This document shows, in pieces, positions 24,485 through 32,712 of a stretch of 33,055 nucleotides of DNA. The number at the start of each line of letters is the position of its first letter. Position 1 is the stretch's first letter. The notes under the pieces were generated by a model that was given only the letters and a program-made list of their open reading frames with translations, did no database searches and was not told the origin of the DNA. Both the position numbers and the translations under genes were made by a program. Source of the stretch: Bin87 sp034428455 (lineage in GTDB: Bacteria > Chloroflexota > Dehalococcoidia > Lucifugimonadales > UBA3495); the NCBI GenBank assembly GCA_034428455.1, contig DAOUHZ010000176.1:1-33055 (forward strand), read 5' to 3'.

Positions 24485-24859
24485 TTACACTACCACCAAT
24501 GCCACTATTACCCCGGCGAACCCCAGGGCCGTTGTAGCAATAAGGCCGATGGCCCACCTGGCATTGCTTACCTTGCTGTCCGCCATGATATTTCTGAGGC
24601 CGGCAATTTCGTTGGCCAAATCGGCGATCTTGCTTTCCAGCTGCGTAATCTTGCTTCCCAGCTGCGTAATCTTTTCCCTTATTTCCAGATTATCCGCCTT
24701 CAATTCGTTGCGCACTTCCTGCAAGTCTGACAAGTCCGGTTTGACCGCTGTCTCACTGGTAACAGAGTCGACAATTTCTCTGGTGATAACACCGGCCAGT
24801 TGGTCATCAAGACCCGCATCTCTGAGCCGCCGTTGCATTGCCAATGTATCTAATGCCAT
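24485..24859 (-). CDS. Coiled-coil membrane protein (DUF1640-like)
   Basis: A 124-residue protein. Residues 5-30 (LAMQRRLRDAGLDDQLAGVI) and the following coiled coil with repeated ITQL-SKITQL-ESKI units lead to a single C-terminal membrane segment (about 103-124). This is the arrangement of the DUF1640 / CCDC90-like family, relatives of mitochondrial MCU-regulator proteins. It would be a tail-anchored coiled coil. It converges with sat (14 bases apart). Function unknown. Confidence 0.75.
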   Translation of the reverse strand: MALDTLAMQRRLRDAGLDDQLAGVITREIVDSVTSETAVKPDLSDLQEVRNELKADNLEIREKITQLGSKITQLESKIADLANEIAGLRNIMADSKVSNARWAIGLIATTALGFAGVIVALVVV

Positions 24860-24902
24860 GATTTTCGTCTCTACGTACGCAATTGGGCTTGACGATACGC
24901 CG

Positions 24903-24908
24903 ATTATA
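24903..24908 (-). promoter_or_regulatory. -10 element of the coiled-coil gene
   Basis: Perfect TATAAT on the minus strand, about 44 bases before the start at 24859. No clear -35. It is back-to-back with the promoter of the divergent MaoC-like gene. Confidence 0.4.
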
Positions 24909-24958
24909 ACAAGGAACCGAGCTAAATGCCCCTGGAAGATCCATCGCAGTGCGTAGTC

Positions 24959-24964
24959 TATAAT
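24959..24964 (+). promoter_or_regulatory. -10 element of the MaoC-like gene
   Basis: Perfect TATAAT. Transcription would start near 24971, giving a short leader to the ATG at 24997. Confidence 0.4.
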
Positions 24965-24996
24965 GGCGCCGAATGAAAAATTGGGAGACTAACAGC

Positions 24997-26130
24997 ATGG
25001 TACTTGAATCTGGCAGGATCACGGAAGAGGGGCTTGAACGGTTGCGGGGGCGGCTGGGCACATTTAACCGGCCCAGGCAGTATGGCGTGGGGCTGTTCAA
25101 CGAGGATGCGTCTCGCAGCGCTATCCGGCACTTCTGCCAGGGCATCGGGGATACCAACCCGCTGTACTGGGACCGCTCATACGCCCAGACCAGCAAGTAC
25201 GGCACCATCATCGCGCCACCCTGTTTCTTGTACAGCGTCTACTGGTGCTCGGGCCGCACCGGCGGTCTGCCCGGCGTGCACGGATTTCACGCCGGCAACG
25301 ATTGGGAATGGTACCGGCCAATCTACCTGGGCGACGAGATCAGCGTCCAGGAGCAGTTCACCGGGCTGGAGGAGAAGGAAAGCGAGTTCGCGGGGCGCAT
25401 CGTGATCCAGTCCAGCGTGACGGATTATTACAACCAGCGGGGCGAAATCATCGCCAAGACCAAGGGCTGGCAGGTGCGGGCGGAGAGGAGCGCGGCCCGC
25501 GAACGGCAGAAGTACAGCTTCGAGCCCTACCAGTACTCAAGGGAGGAGCTGGAGGCGATCCACAACGCAGTTCTCAACGAGGAGATCCGCGGCAACAACC
25601 CCCGCTGGTTCGAGGACGTGCAAATCGGTGACGAACTGACCCCGGTGGTGAAGGGGCCGCTCAGCCACGGCGACATTACGGCGTTCGTTGCCGGTTGCAT
25701 CGGCGGCATCAGCCACGGCATCCAGCTGCGGGAGATGCTGCGGCATCCGTCGTGGGGGTTCACCGACCCGAACACGGGAGCGCAGGAGGCCATCATCCGC
25801 GTCCATGACATCCAGGAGGCGGCGGAGTCAGCCGGCCTGCCCGGCGCCTACGACTACGGCTGCCAGCGCTGCTGCTGGATGGGCAACCTGCTGACCAACT
25901 GGATGGGCGACGACGGGTTCCTGAAACGGATGCACGTTGAACTGCGACGCTTCAACGTGGTCGGCGACACCACGTGGTGCAAGGGCAAGGTCACCGGCAA
26001 GCGGGTCGAGGATGGCGAGTTCCTGGTGGACATGGACATCTGGGGCGAAAACCAGCGCCAGCAGGTGACCACCCGGGGCAACGCCACGGTGCGCCTGCCG
26101 TCGCGGGATGCCAACGGGGGTTGGCCGTAG
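24997..26130 (+). CDS. MaoC-like double-hotdog dehydratase family protein
   Basis: A 377-residue protein with two hotdog-like halves. The first has IGDTNPLYWD (Asp52, Tyr57), the place of the Asp/His pair of MaoC hydratases; here the His is Tyr. The second half contains SHGDITAFVAGC followed by a C-terminal strand-rich region ending NATVRLPS. An acyl-CoA or related hydratase is the family default, but the changed catalytic pair makes the reaction uncertain. ATG at 24997 follows GGGAG; ATG at 24973 would sit on the transcript start. It is upstream of and probably co-transcribed with the Uma2 genes. Confidence 0.8.
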   Translation: MVLESGRITEEGLERLRGRLGTFNRPRQYGVGLFNEDASRSAIRHFCQGIGDTNPLYWDRSYAQTSKYGTIIAPPCFLYSVYWCSGRTGGLPGVHGFHAGNDWEWYRPIYLGDEISVQEQFTGLEEKESEFAGRIVIQSSVTDYYNQRGEIIAKTKGWQVRAERSAARERQKYSFEPYQYSREELEAIHNAVLNEEIRGNNPRWFEDVQIGDELTPVVKGPLSHGDITAFVAGCIGGISHGIQLREMLRHPSWGFTDPNTGAQEAIIRVHDIQEAAESAGLPGAYDYGCQRCCWMGNLLTNWMGDDGFLKRMHVELRRFNVVGDTTWCKGKVTGKRVEDGEFLVDMDIWGENQRQQVTTRGNATVRLPSRDANGGWP

Positions 26131-26157
26131 GCGAATGGCGTGATAGGGAGGTGCATT

Positions 26158-26757
26158 ATGACGCTGGCCAAAGCGAAACTGCGGGCCAAGTTGACCGGGG
26201 CCGACTACCTGAAGCTGACCCCCCCGTCGCATCGAGGCGTGCGCTACCAACTGATCGAAGGGGAACTCGTCAAAATGGCCGGAGCCAGTCGCGCACACCA
26301 GGGCTTCACGGGGCGGTTCTACATGCAACTTACCCTGCAAACGGATGACTTGGGCATTGGTGAAACGGCCATATCGCCGCTCGATGTAGCCATTGACGAG
26401 CACAACACCTCTCAACCTGACGTATTGTTCGTGTCCAGCGAGCGGCGACACATCATCGGTAACCGCGGCGTGACCGGCGCACCCGACGTGGTGCTTGAAG
26501 TCTTGTCCGAATCCACCCGGCAGCGTGATTTGAACGTGAAGCTGCCGGTGTACGGACGAAACGGCGTCCGCGAAATGCTGGCGGTTGACCTCGCCGCCGA
26601 ATCGGTAGCCAAGTACGCCGGCGATGGCCACACTATGACGCTGGTTCAAGTGTACGCCGCCAACGACATCCTGACGTCCGAGGCCATGCCCGGTGTCGCC
26701 ATTGATCTGGGGCCGATATTCGCCCTGATACGTGGCGCCGCGCTGCCCGAGGGCTAG
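26158..26757 (+). CDS. Uma2 family protein, tandem copy 1
   Basis: A 199-residue Uma2 protein. PLDVAIDEHNTSQPDVLFV carries the first acidic residue and APDVVLEVLSEST the Glu of the PD-(D/E)XK-type site, followed by a VREMLAVDL segment. ATG at 26158 follows AGGGAGGTGC. The next gene is a close paralogue sharing even the Shine-Dalgarno region. Cellular role unproven. Confidence 0.85.
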   Translation: MTLAKAKLRAKLTGADYLKLTPPSHRGVRYQLIEGELVKMAGASRAHQGFTGRFYMQLTLQTDDLGIGETAISPLDVAIDEHNTSQPDVLFVSSERRHIIGNRGVTGAPDVVLEVLSESTRQRDLNVKLPVYGRNGVREMLAVDLAAESVAKYAGDGHTMTLVQVYAANDILTSEAMPGVAIDLGPIFALIRGAALPEG

Positions 26758-26793
26758 ACGGCCGGGCCGCAATCAGTCATAGGGAGGTGCGTT

Positions 26794-27399
26794 ATGACGC
26801 TGGCTAAAGCGACACTGCGGGCCAAGTTGACCGGGGTGGACTACATGAAACTGACGCCGCCGTCGCATCGTGGCGTCCGCTATCAGTTAATTGAGGGAGT
26901 CATCATCAAAATGGCTGGGCCCAATGACCCGCATCAGGTATTCACTGGACGGTTTTATATTCAGCTCACATTACAGACGGATGCGCTGGAAATTGGAGAA
27001 ACCCGCGTCGCGCCTTACGATGTAGCCATTGACGAGTACAACACCTTTCAACCTGATCTGCTGTTCGTTTCCAACGAGCGAAGTCATATTTTCGACGAGG
27101 CTAATCACGGTATTATCGGCGCGCCCGACATGGTGGTTGAAGTCTTGTCCGAATCCACCCGGCAGCGTGATTTGAACGTGAAGTTGCCCGTTTACGCTCG
27201 CAATGGTGTCCGCGAAATGCTGGCGGTTGACCTCGCCGCCGAATCGGTAGCCAAGTACATAGGCGACGGGCAATCTATGACATTGGCGAGGGTGTACGGC
27301 CCCGACGATATTTTGACCTCTGACGCGATGCCCGGTGTCGCCATCGATTTGGGGCCGATATTCTCCCGTATACGCGGCGCAGTTCTGCCTGATGGCTAG
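26794..27399 (+). CDS. Uma2 family protein, tandem copy 2
   Basis: A 201-residue paralogue of the preceding gene with the same start context (AGGGAGGTGCGTT). YDVAIDEYNTFQPDLLFV and APDMVVEVLSEST supply the expected acidic residues, so both copies look active. Two internal blocks of about 50 bases are identical to copy 1 at all codon positions although the rest differs. The TAG stop shares a CTAG palindrome with the stop of the opposing aminotransferase, so the genes overlap by four bases. Confidence 0.85.
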   Translation: MTLAKATLRAKLTGVDYMKLTPPSHRGVRYQLIEGVIIKMAGPNDPHQVFTGRFYIQLTLQTDALEIGETRVAPYDVAIDEYNTFQPDLLFVSNERSHIFDEANHGIIGAPDMVVEVLSESTRQRDLNVKLPVYARNGVREMLAVDLAAESVAKYIGDGQSMTLARVYGPDDILTSDAMPGVAIDLGPIFSRIRGAVLPDG

Positions 27400-28580
27400 C
27401 CCAGGTACTGCTCGGCGGCGCGGGCGAACCCGTCCATGGCGCCCTCCAGCACGCTGTCTTCCAAGCAGTACGAGATGCGGAAGTGGCCCGGCGTGCCGAA
27501 CCCTTTCCCCGGCACCACCAGCACATTGTATTCCTGCAAGGCCGCCACGAACGCCTCGTCGTCGGCCAGCGGCGAACGGGGGAACAGGTAGAACGCGCCC
27601 TGGGGCTTGACCACCGAGTAGCCCATTCCGGTCAGTCGGTCGTAGAGGAAATCCCGCTTGCGCTGATACTCGCCGACGTCTACTGATGCGTCCTGCACCG
27701 CGCGGACTACGTGCTGCATCAGCGCCGGCGCGTTGACAAAACCCAGGACACGGTTGCAGAAGACCAGGCCGTCGAACAGCTCCGCTTTCCCAGCGTAGCC
27801 GGGATGGATGGCGATGTGCCCGATTCGCTCGCCGGGCAGGCCCAGGTCTTTGGCGTGGGAGTTGACGACGATGGTCCGCTCGTAGTGGGGAAACACCTGC
27901 GGGTAGGTGAGGTCATCGTAGATAATGCGGCGATAGGGCTCGTCGCTGATGATGAAGATTTCCGAGCCGTAGCGGTTCTCGGCCTGCGTGATCGCATCCG
28001 CGAGAGCGGCGATGTCACCGCCGGGATACACCACGCCGGATGGGTTGTTGGGGGAGTTCAGCATCACGGCTCGGGTTCGCGGGGTGATCGCGGCTTCAAC
28101 AGCGGCTACGTCAAGTCCGAACTCGGGCGTTGTGGGCACGATGATGGGGACACCGTTGTGGTTCTGGATGTAGTAGACGTACTCGCCAAAGAAGGGGGAG
28201 AGGATTATCACCTCATCACCCGGATTGAGTATGGCGCGAAGCACCACATTGGCGGCGCCGGCCGCCCCGCAAGTCATGAGAATGTCAGCCGCAGTGAAAG
28301 GCAGGCCGGTCTCGGATGCCAGGGTGTCGGCGACGGCCTGGCGCGTCTCGGGGTAACCGGCGTTGGGCATGTAACGGTGCATCCCAGGGGATGGTGACTG
28401 AGCGATGCGCAGCAGCTCGGCGTGAAACTCGGCCGGCGGTTCCATGATTGGGTTTCCCAATGACAGGTCGAAAACGTTGTCCTCGCCGTACTGTGCCTTG
28501 AGGGCGATGCCCACCTCGAACATGCGGCGTATCCAGCCGCCCTCTTCCATGGAACGGCTGACGTATTCAGAAATGGGCAT
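27396..28580 (-). CDS. PLP aminotransferase, class I/II
   Basis: A 394-residue fold-type I aminotransferase. NSHAKDLGLPGERIG contains the PLP-forming Lys244, SDEPYR the Asp213 that contacts the pyridine nitrogen, and NSPNNPSGVV the Asn/Pro motif. It is most similar in layout to aspartate/aromatic-type transaminases. ATG at 28580 is preferred over 28601 because GGAG precedes it by eight bases and the family begins with SEYVSRSMEE. The amino acid specificity cannot be told from sequence. Confidence 0.88.
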   Translation of the reverse strand: MPISEYVSRSMEEGGWIRRMFEVGIALKAQYGEDNVFDLSLGNPIMEPPAEFHAELLRIAQSPSPGMHRYMPNAGYPETRQAVADTLASETGLPFTAADILMTCGAAGAANVVLRAILNPGDEVIILSPFFGEYVYYIQNHNGVPIIVPTTPEFGLDVAAVEAAITPRTRAVMLNSPNNPSGVVYPGGDIAALADAITQAENRYGSEIFIISDEPYRRIIYDDLTYPQVFPHYERTIVVNSHAKDLGLPGERIGHIAIHPGYAGKAELFDGLVFCNRVLGFVNAPALMQHVVRAVQDASVDVGEYQRKRDFLYDRLTGMGYSVVKPQGAFYLFPRSPLADDEAFVAALQEYNVLVVPGKGFGTPGHFRISYCLEDSVLEGAMDGFARAAEQYLG

Positions 28581-28632
28581 GGCAGAACTCCGCAGAATCA
28601 AAGGTTGGGGCAGCGCACATTATAGCCAACGA

Positions 28633-30192
28633 TTACGCCTGGACATTGCCAATCCAGCCGGCAGCGCGCTCGGCGATCATGATCGCAGTGGCGTTAGTAT
28701 TGGCCCGCACCACGTTGGGGCAGATCGAAAGGTCGACCACGCGCAGGTTTGCGACGCCGTGGACGCGGCAATACTGGTCGACAACGGCCATGGGATCGTC
28801 GGGCGGTCCCATGCGACACGAGCCCGAGGTGTGGAAGGTCGTGAAAACGTTGCGCAGCAGCCAGTCGTCCAGCGCGTCGTCGGATGCGATTACTTCAGCG
28901 GTGGGGGAGACTGGGTCGCCTGCTATGGAGCTGAACGAAGGTTGGTCCAGAACGCGCCGGCAAAGGCGGACGGCCTCCCGCAACCGCTGCCGGTCCCAGT
29001 CGCTGCGCAGGTAGCGGTAGTCGATCAGCGGTTTGTCGTGGGGGGCGGCGGAGGCCAGGCGCAACTCCCCCGTGCTGTCGGCCGATTGCAGGATGCAGGT
29101 CATGCGCAGGGTGGGCTGATCCGCGCCCGGCCCGCTGCCCAAAGGGCTGGGTCCCGACGCCACGTTGTTCACGTACACGTGCATGTCGTTTCGCGAGTCA
29201 GAACCGGCGGTGCTGTAGCGCAACAGGGTCTGGATGCGCGAGCCGGTGAACTCGGAGGCAACGTAATCGGGCCGCAGCGCGGTGTCCACATACACCAGCG
29301 GGTGATCGCGCAGATTCTGACCTACTCCGGGCAGGTCGCGCACTGTCGCTATGCCCAACTCGGCCAAGTGATCGGCCGGGCCGACGCCGGACAGCATCAG
29401 CAGCTGCGGCGACGCGATGCCGCTGGCGCACACGATTATCTCGTGGCCGAACACCGTAAACACGTCTCCTCCGCTCTCGGCTTCAACCCCGACGGCGGTT
29501 CGTCCGTCGAACAGCACGCGCCGGACCAGCACGTTCCCGCGTATCGTCAGGTTGAGGCGATGACGCGCCGCGGACAGATAGGCCAGGGCGCAGCTCATGC
29601 GGATGCCGGCGGGGTTGTTCATGGGAGCCGGACCAACACCTGCGGAGGAGGGATGGTTCATGTCCCCATCCTCGGGATAGCCCAGGGCTGTGCAGGCTTG
29701 CAGGAAAGAGTGCTGGAAGGGATGCCAGGCATCTCGGGGTGAGCGAACCACAGGTATCGGCCCGTCGCTGCCGTGGAAGTCGTCCTGGACGTCGGCGTCG
29801 GATTCCAGCCTGCGGAAGAAAGGCAAGACGTGGCGGTAGGCCCACTGGTCATTTCCTTGCGCGGCCCAGGAGTCGTAGTCCTCGGGGATGCCGCGCAGGA
29901 ACACCTGCCCATTGACCGCGCCGGACCCACCCATGACGCGCCCCCGGGCGATCTGGATCGGCTCGGACTGGCATTCGGTGGCGATGGCCTGGTAGGACCA
30001 GTTGAAGACCGCGCCCGGCGTGGATGCCTCCTGACTGGTTCCGTCGCGGAGTTCCGACGGCCACTGCTCGAAATCAGCGTAGTCGGGGCCAGCCTCCAGC
30101 AGCAGAACCGAGCGCGCCGGGTCTTCGGACAGCCGGGCGGCCAGAGCGCAGCCGGCGGAGCCACCGCCAACGATTATCACGTCATACTGCAT
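28633..30192 (-). CDS. GMC-family FAD oxidoreductase
   Basis: A 519-residue glucose-methanol-choline oxidoreductase. It starts with the FAD-binding VIIVGGGSAGCALAARLSE, has the GMC signature ARGRVMGGSGAVNGQVFLRG and ends with the catalytic FHTSGSCRMGP (His) and VRANTNATAIMIAER (Asn). It oxidises alcohols to aldehydes, using oxygen or another acceptor. No signal peptide is visible. The start ATG at 30192 is set by family length. It sits beside a flavoprotein gene read in the other direction across a hairpin repeat. The substrate is unknown. Confidence 0.92.
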   Translation of the reverse strand: MQYDVIIVGGGSAGCALAARLSEDPARSVLLLEAGPDYADFEQWPSELRDGTSQEASTPGAVFNWSYQAIATECQSEPIQIARGRVMGGSGAVNGQVFLRGIPEDYDSWAAQGNDQWAYRHVLPFFRRLESDADVQDDFHGSDGPIPVVRSPRDAWHPFQHSFLQACTALGYPEDGDMNHPSSAGVGPAPMNNPAGIRMSCALAYLSAARHRLNLTIRGNVLVRRVLFDGRTAVGVEAESGGDVFTVFGHEIIVCASGIASPQLLMLSGVGPADHLAELGIATVRDLPGVGQNLRDHPLVYVDTALRPDYVASEFTGSRIQTLLRYSTAGSDSRNDMHVYVNNVASGPSPLGSGPGADQPTLRMTCILQSADSTGELRLASAAPHDKPLIDYRYLRSDWDRQRLREAVRLCRRVLDQPSFSSIAGDPVSPTAEVIASDDALDDWLLRNVFTTFHTSGSCRMGPPDDPMAVVDQYCRVHGVANLRVVDLSICPNVVRANTNATAIMIAERAAGWIGNVQA

Positions 30193-30257
30193 GTCATCAC
30201 CAAATGGGTCATTCTCCCTGGGCGTTAGAGCCTTGTGTGTACCCGCCTTACGGGACC

Positions 30258-30363
30258 TGTCATTGCGACCCCGTACTCGATGCGGGGGTGGCAATCTCGT
30301 CGCCGGAGCAAACATCGGTCACCCACCGAGATTGCCACGTCGCTCCGCTCCTCGCAATGACAA
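30258..30363. repeat. CATTGCGAG hairpin repeat, copy D
   Basis: Inverted repeat starting TGTCATTGCGAC and ending CTCGCAATGACA, with AATCTCG / CGAGATT inner arms; TGTACCC and GTGGGTACGC flank it as in copy C. It occupies the spacer between the divergent GMC and TcuA-like genes, which otherwise shows only a promoter. Confidence 0.8.
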
Positions 30364-30432
30364 AGTGGGTACGCAAGGGTACATCAGCGCAGGTCATGGC
30401 ACCAAGCATCGACCGGGCGAAAAGGGGCGCTG

Positions 30433-30441
30433 TGGTATCAT
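30433..30441 (+). promoter_or_regulatory. Extended -10 promoter of the TcuA-like gene
   Basis: TGG-TATCAT. Predicted start near 30448, about 50 bases before the TTG start codon. Confidence 0.4.
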
Positions 30442-30497
30442 CGGGTACGGAAATTTGCCTGTCGGAACGCAGCCCGGCGGGCCTTTGAGGTGCGGTT

Positions 30498-32003
30498 TTG
30501 CCTGCTAATGACACTGTTTATGACGTAATCGTGGTGGGAGCCGGCAACGCCGCGCTGTCCGCCGCCATCGCCGCCCGCGAGCAGACCCAGTCGGTCCTGG
30601 TGGTTGAAAAGGCTCCGGAGTATTTCCGTGGCGGCAACACTTACTTCACCGGCGGCATCATCCGCTTCGCCTACAACGGCCTGGACGACATCAAGGGGCT
30701 GATCCCCGACATGTCGGAGACCGAGGCCAACTCCATCGAGGTGGGCCAGTACACCGAAAACCAGTTCTACGACGACATGATGCGGGTCACCCACGGGCTG
30801 TCGGACCCCGAACTGGCCGAGATCCTGGTGAGCCAGTCCTATCCCACCATGAAGTGGCTCCAGGAACACGGGGTGCGGTTCGTTCTGTCCTTCGGACGCC
30901 AGGCGTTCCGCGACGGCGACAAGTTCCGGTTCTGGGGCGGCCTGGTGGTGGAAGCCGTGGGCGCAGGCAAGGGCCTGTCGGACCAGCAATTCGACGTCTG
31001 CCAGCGGCTGGGCGTCGAGGTTCGCTATTCCACTGAGGGTGTCTCTCTGATCCAGGATCAGAAGGGCAACGTGGCCGGCCTGCGGGTCAAGGGACCCGAT
31101 GGGTTTGAAGACATCGCGGCCCGCGCCGTGGTGCTGGCCGCCGGTGGGTTCGAGGCCAACGCCGAGATGCGCTGCCGCTACCTGGGCCCCGGCTGGGAAA
31201 CAGTCAAGGTACGCGGCATCCCCTACAACACCGGCGACGGCATCAAGATGGCGTTGGACGTTGGAGCGCAGTCCTACGGCCACTGGTCATCCTGCCACGC
31301 GGTGGCCTGGGACATGAACGCGCCCACCTTCGGCGACCGCACGGTCACCGAGCTGTTCCAGAAGCATTCCTATCCCTTCGGCCTGATGGTCAACATCAAC
31401 GGCCAGCGGTTCCTGGACGAGGGCGCGGACTTCCGCAACTACACCTACGTGACCTACGGACGCGCGCTGATGGAGCAGCCCCAGGGCCTGTGCTTCCAGA
31501 TTTTCGACGAGAAGGTGAAGCACCTGCTGCGCGACGAGTACTGGATTCCGCAGGCCACCACCGCCGAAGCGAACTCCATCGAGGAGCTGGCGCGAATGCT
31601 GGACATCGACCCGGCCGGGCTAGTTCGCGAGGTCGAAGAATACAACGCCGCCGTGCGCCAGGACATCGAGTACAACCCGACGGTCAAGGACGGCCGCTGC
31701 ACCGAGGGCCTGGCGGTCAACAAGACCAACTGGGCGCAGACCCTGGACACGCCCCCCTACCGTGGCTGGGCCGTGACCACCGGCATCACCTTCACCTTCG
31801 GCGGTGTCAAGGTCAACAACCGCGGCCAGGTGGTGACTAACGCCCAGGATCCCATCCCGGGCCTCTACGCGGCCGGCGAAATGGTCGGCGGCCTGTTCTA
31901 CCACAACTACCCCGGCGGCAGCGGCCTGAGCGCCGGCATGGTCTTCGGCCGCCTGGCCGGCAACAGCGCCGGCGAGGACGCGCTGGCGCTGAAGGACGTG
32001 TAG
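30498..32003 (+). CDS. FAD-dependent flavoprotein, tricarballylate dehydrogenase/fumarate reductase type
   Basis: A 501-residue flavoprotein. VIVVGAGNAALSAAIAA is the FAD-binding N-terminus; TFGGVKVNNRGQV, GLYAAGEMVGG and NYPGGSGLSAGMVFGR are the C-terminal FAD and substrate-loop motifs of the succinate dehydrogenase / fumarate reductase flavoprotein family. The closest named member is TcuA (tricarballylate dehydrogenase). The TTG at 30498 follows GAGGTG. No iron-sulfur TcuB gene is adjacent, so its electron acceptor is unclear. The substrate, probably a carboxylate, is inferred. Confidence 0.85.
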   Translation: MPANDTVYDVIVVGAGNAALSAAIAAREQTQSVLVVEKAPEYFRGGNTYFTGGIIRFAYNGLDDIKGLIPDMSETEANSIEVGQYTENQFYDDMMRVTHGLSDPELAEILVSQSYPTMKWLQEHGVRFVLSFGRQAFRDGDKFRFWGGLVVEAVGAGKGLSDQQFDVCQRLGVEVRYSTEGVSLIQDQKGNVAGLRVKGPDGFEDIAARAVVLAAGGFEANAEMRCRYLGPGWETVKVRGIPYNTGDGIKMALDVGAQSYGHWSSCHAVAWDMNAPTFGDRTVTELFQKHSYPFGLMVNINGQRFLDEGADFRNYTYVTYGRALMEQPQGLCFQIFDEKVKHLLRDEYWIPQATTAEANSIEELARMLDIDPAGLVREVEEYNAAVRQDIEYNPTVKDGRCTEGLAVNKTNWAQTLDTPPYRGWAVTTGITFTFGGVKVNNRGQVVTNAQDPIPGLYAAGEMVGGLFYHNYPGGSGLSAGMVFGRLAGNSAGEDALALKDV

Positions 32004-32073
32004 GGCCGCTGGCGGCAGCGACGGCCTGCTTACAATTAGGCCATCTACTTGGCATCCCGACGAGGGCGCACCA

Positions 32074-32712
32074 ATGGCTACCATTGATGACATTCAAGCG
32101 GTGGAACGCCTGATGCAGACGCTGGACGAAAATCCGCATCTGATGGAAGCGGTGCGCTCCCGTATATTGACGCGGGAATTGCTGGAACTGCCCCAAACCG
32201 TAGCGAGGCTGACGGAGCGGGTTGACCGGCTGACGGAGCGGATGGAAGCTGTAGAGCGCGGCATAAATCGGCTGCGAGACGACTTCGGAGAGTTCCGTGC
32301 GGACGTGGCTGTCAACGCCGCCTTGAAGAACGCCGCCGCCATCGCCGGTGTTGCTGGGCTGATCAGAACCAGAAACGTCAGCCAGGACGAGCTGATGGCG
32401 ATGACCCGCGCCAACGATACCACTGGCATCGCCGGGAACGACCTGGACAGTTTCCACCATGCCGACCTGGTTATGGAAACCACCGACAACGACGGCGGGC
32501 TGCACTACGTGACGGTCGAAGTGTCGTACACCGCCGACGAGCGCGACACGCGTCGCGCCATTCGCAACGCCGGCTACATGACCCGCTTCACCGGACTACC
32601 GGCCCATGCGGTGATAGTCGCCATGCACACTGACTGGGAAATTGACAAGCAAATCGCATCCGGCGCAGTGCATCTGTATCGGATGCGGGAACGGAGTACG
32701 AATACGGCGTGA
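32074..32712 (+). CDS. Coiled-coil protein with a nuclease-like C-terminal domain
   Basis: A 212-residue protein. Residues 40-72 are a heptad repeat built of RLTERVDRLTERMEAVE units. The C-terminal half contains HHADLVMETTD and HYVTVEVSYTADERD, a D...E-x-S pattern similar to PD-(D/E)XK folds in which the usual Lys is replaced. ATG follows GAGG. Such coiled-coil/nuclease-like proteins are common in Chloroflexota and cyanobacteria beside Uma2 genes. Activity is uncertain. Confidence 0.65.
   Translation: MATIDDIQAVERLMQTLDENPHLMEAVRSRILTRELLELPQTVARLTERVDRLTERMEAVERGINRLRDDFGEFRADVAVNAALKNAAAIAGVAGLIRTRNVSQDELMAMTRANDTTGIAGNDLDSFHHADLVMETTDNDGGLHYVTVEVSYTADERDTRRAIRNAGYMTRFTGLPAHAVIVAMHTDWEIDKQIASGAVHLYRMRERSTNTA

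Noticed and set aside
28444..29742. 432-codon plus-strand open frame
   Set aside because: Antisense to the GMC oxidoreductase and the aminotransferase; no recognisable domain.
30260..30514. 84-codon minus-strand ORF
   Set aside because: It lies mostly inside hairpin repeat copy D; the sequence is explained by the repeat arms.
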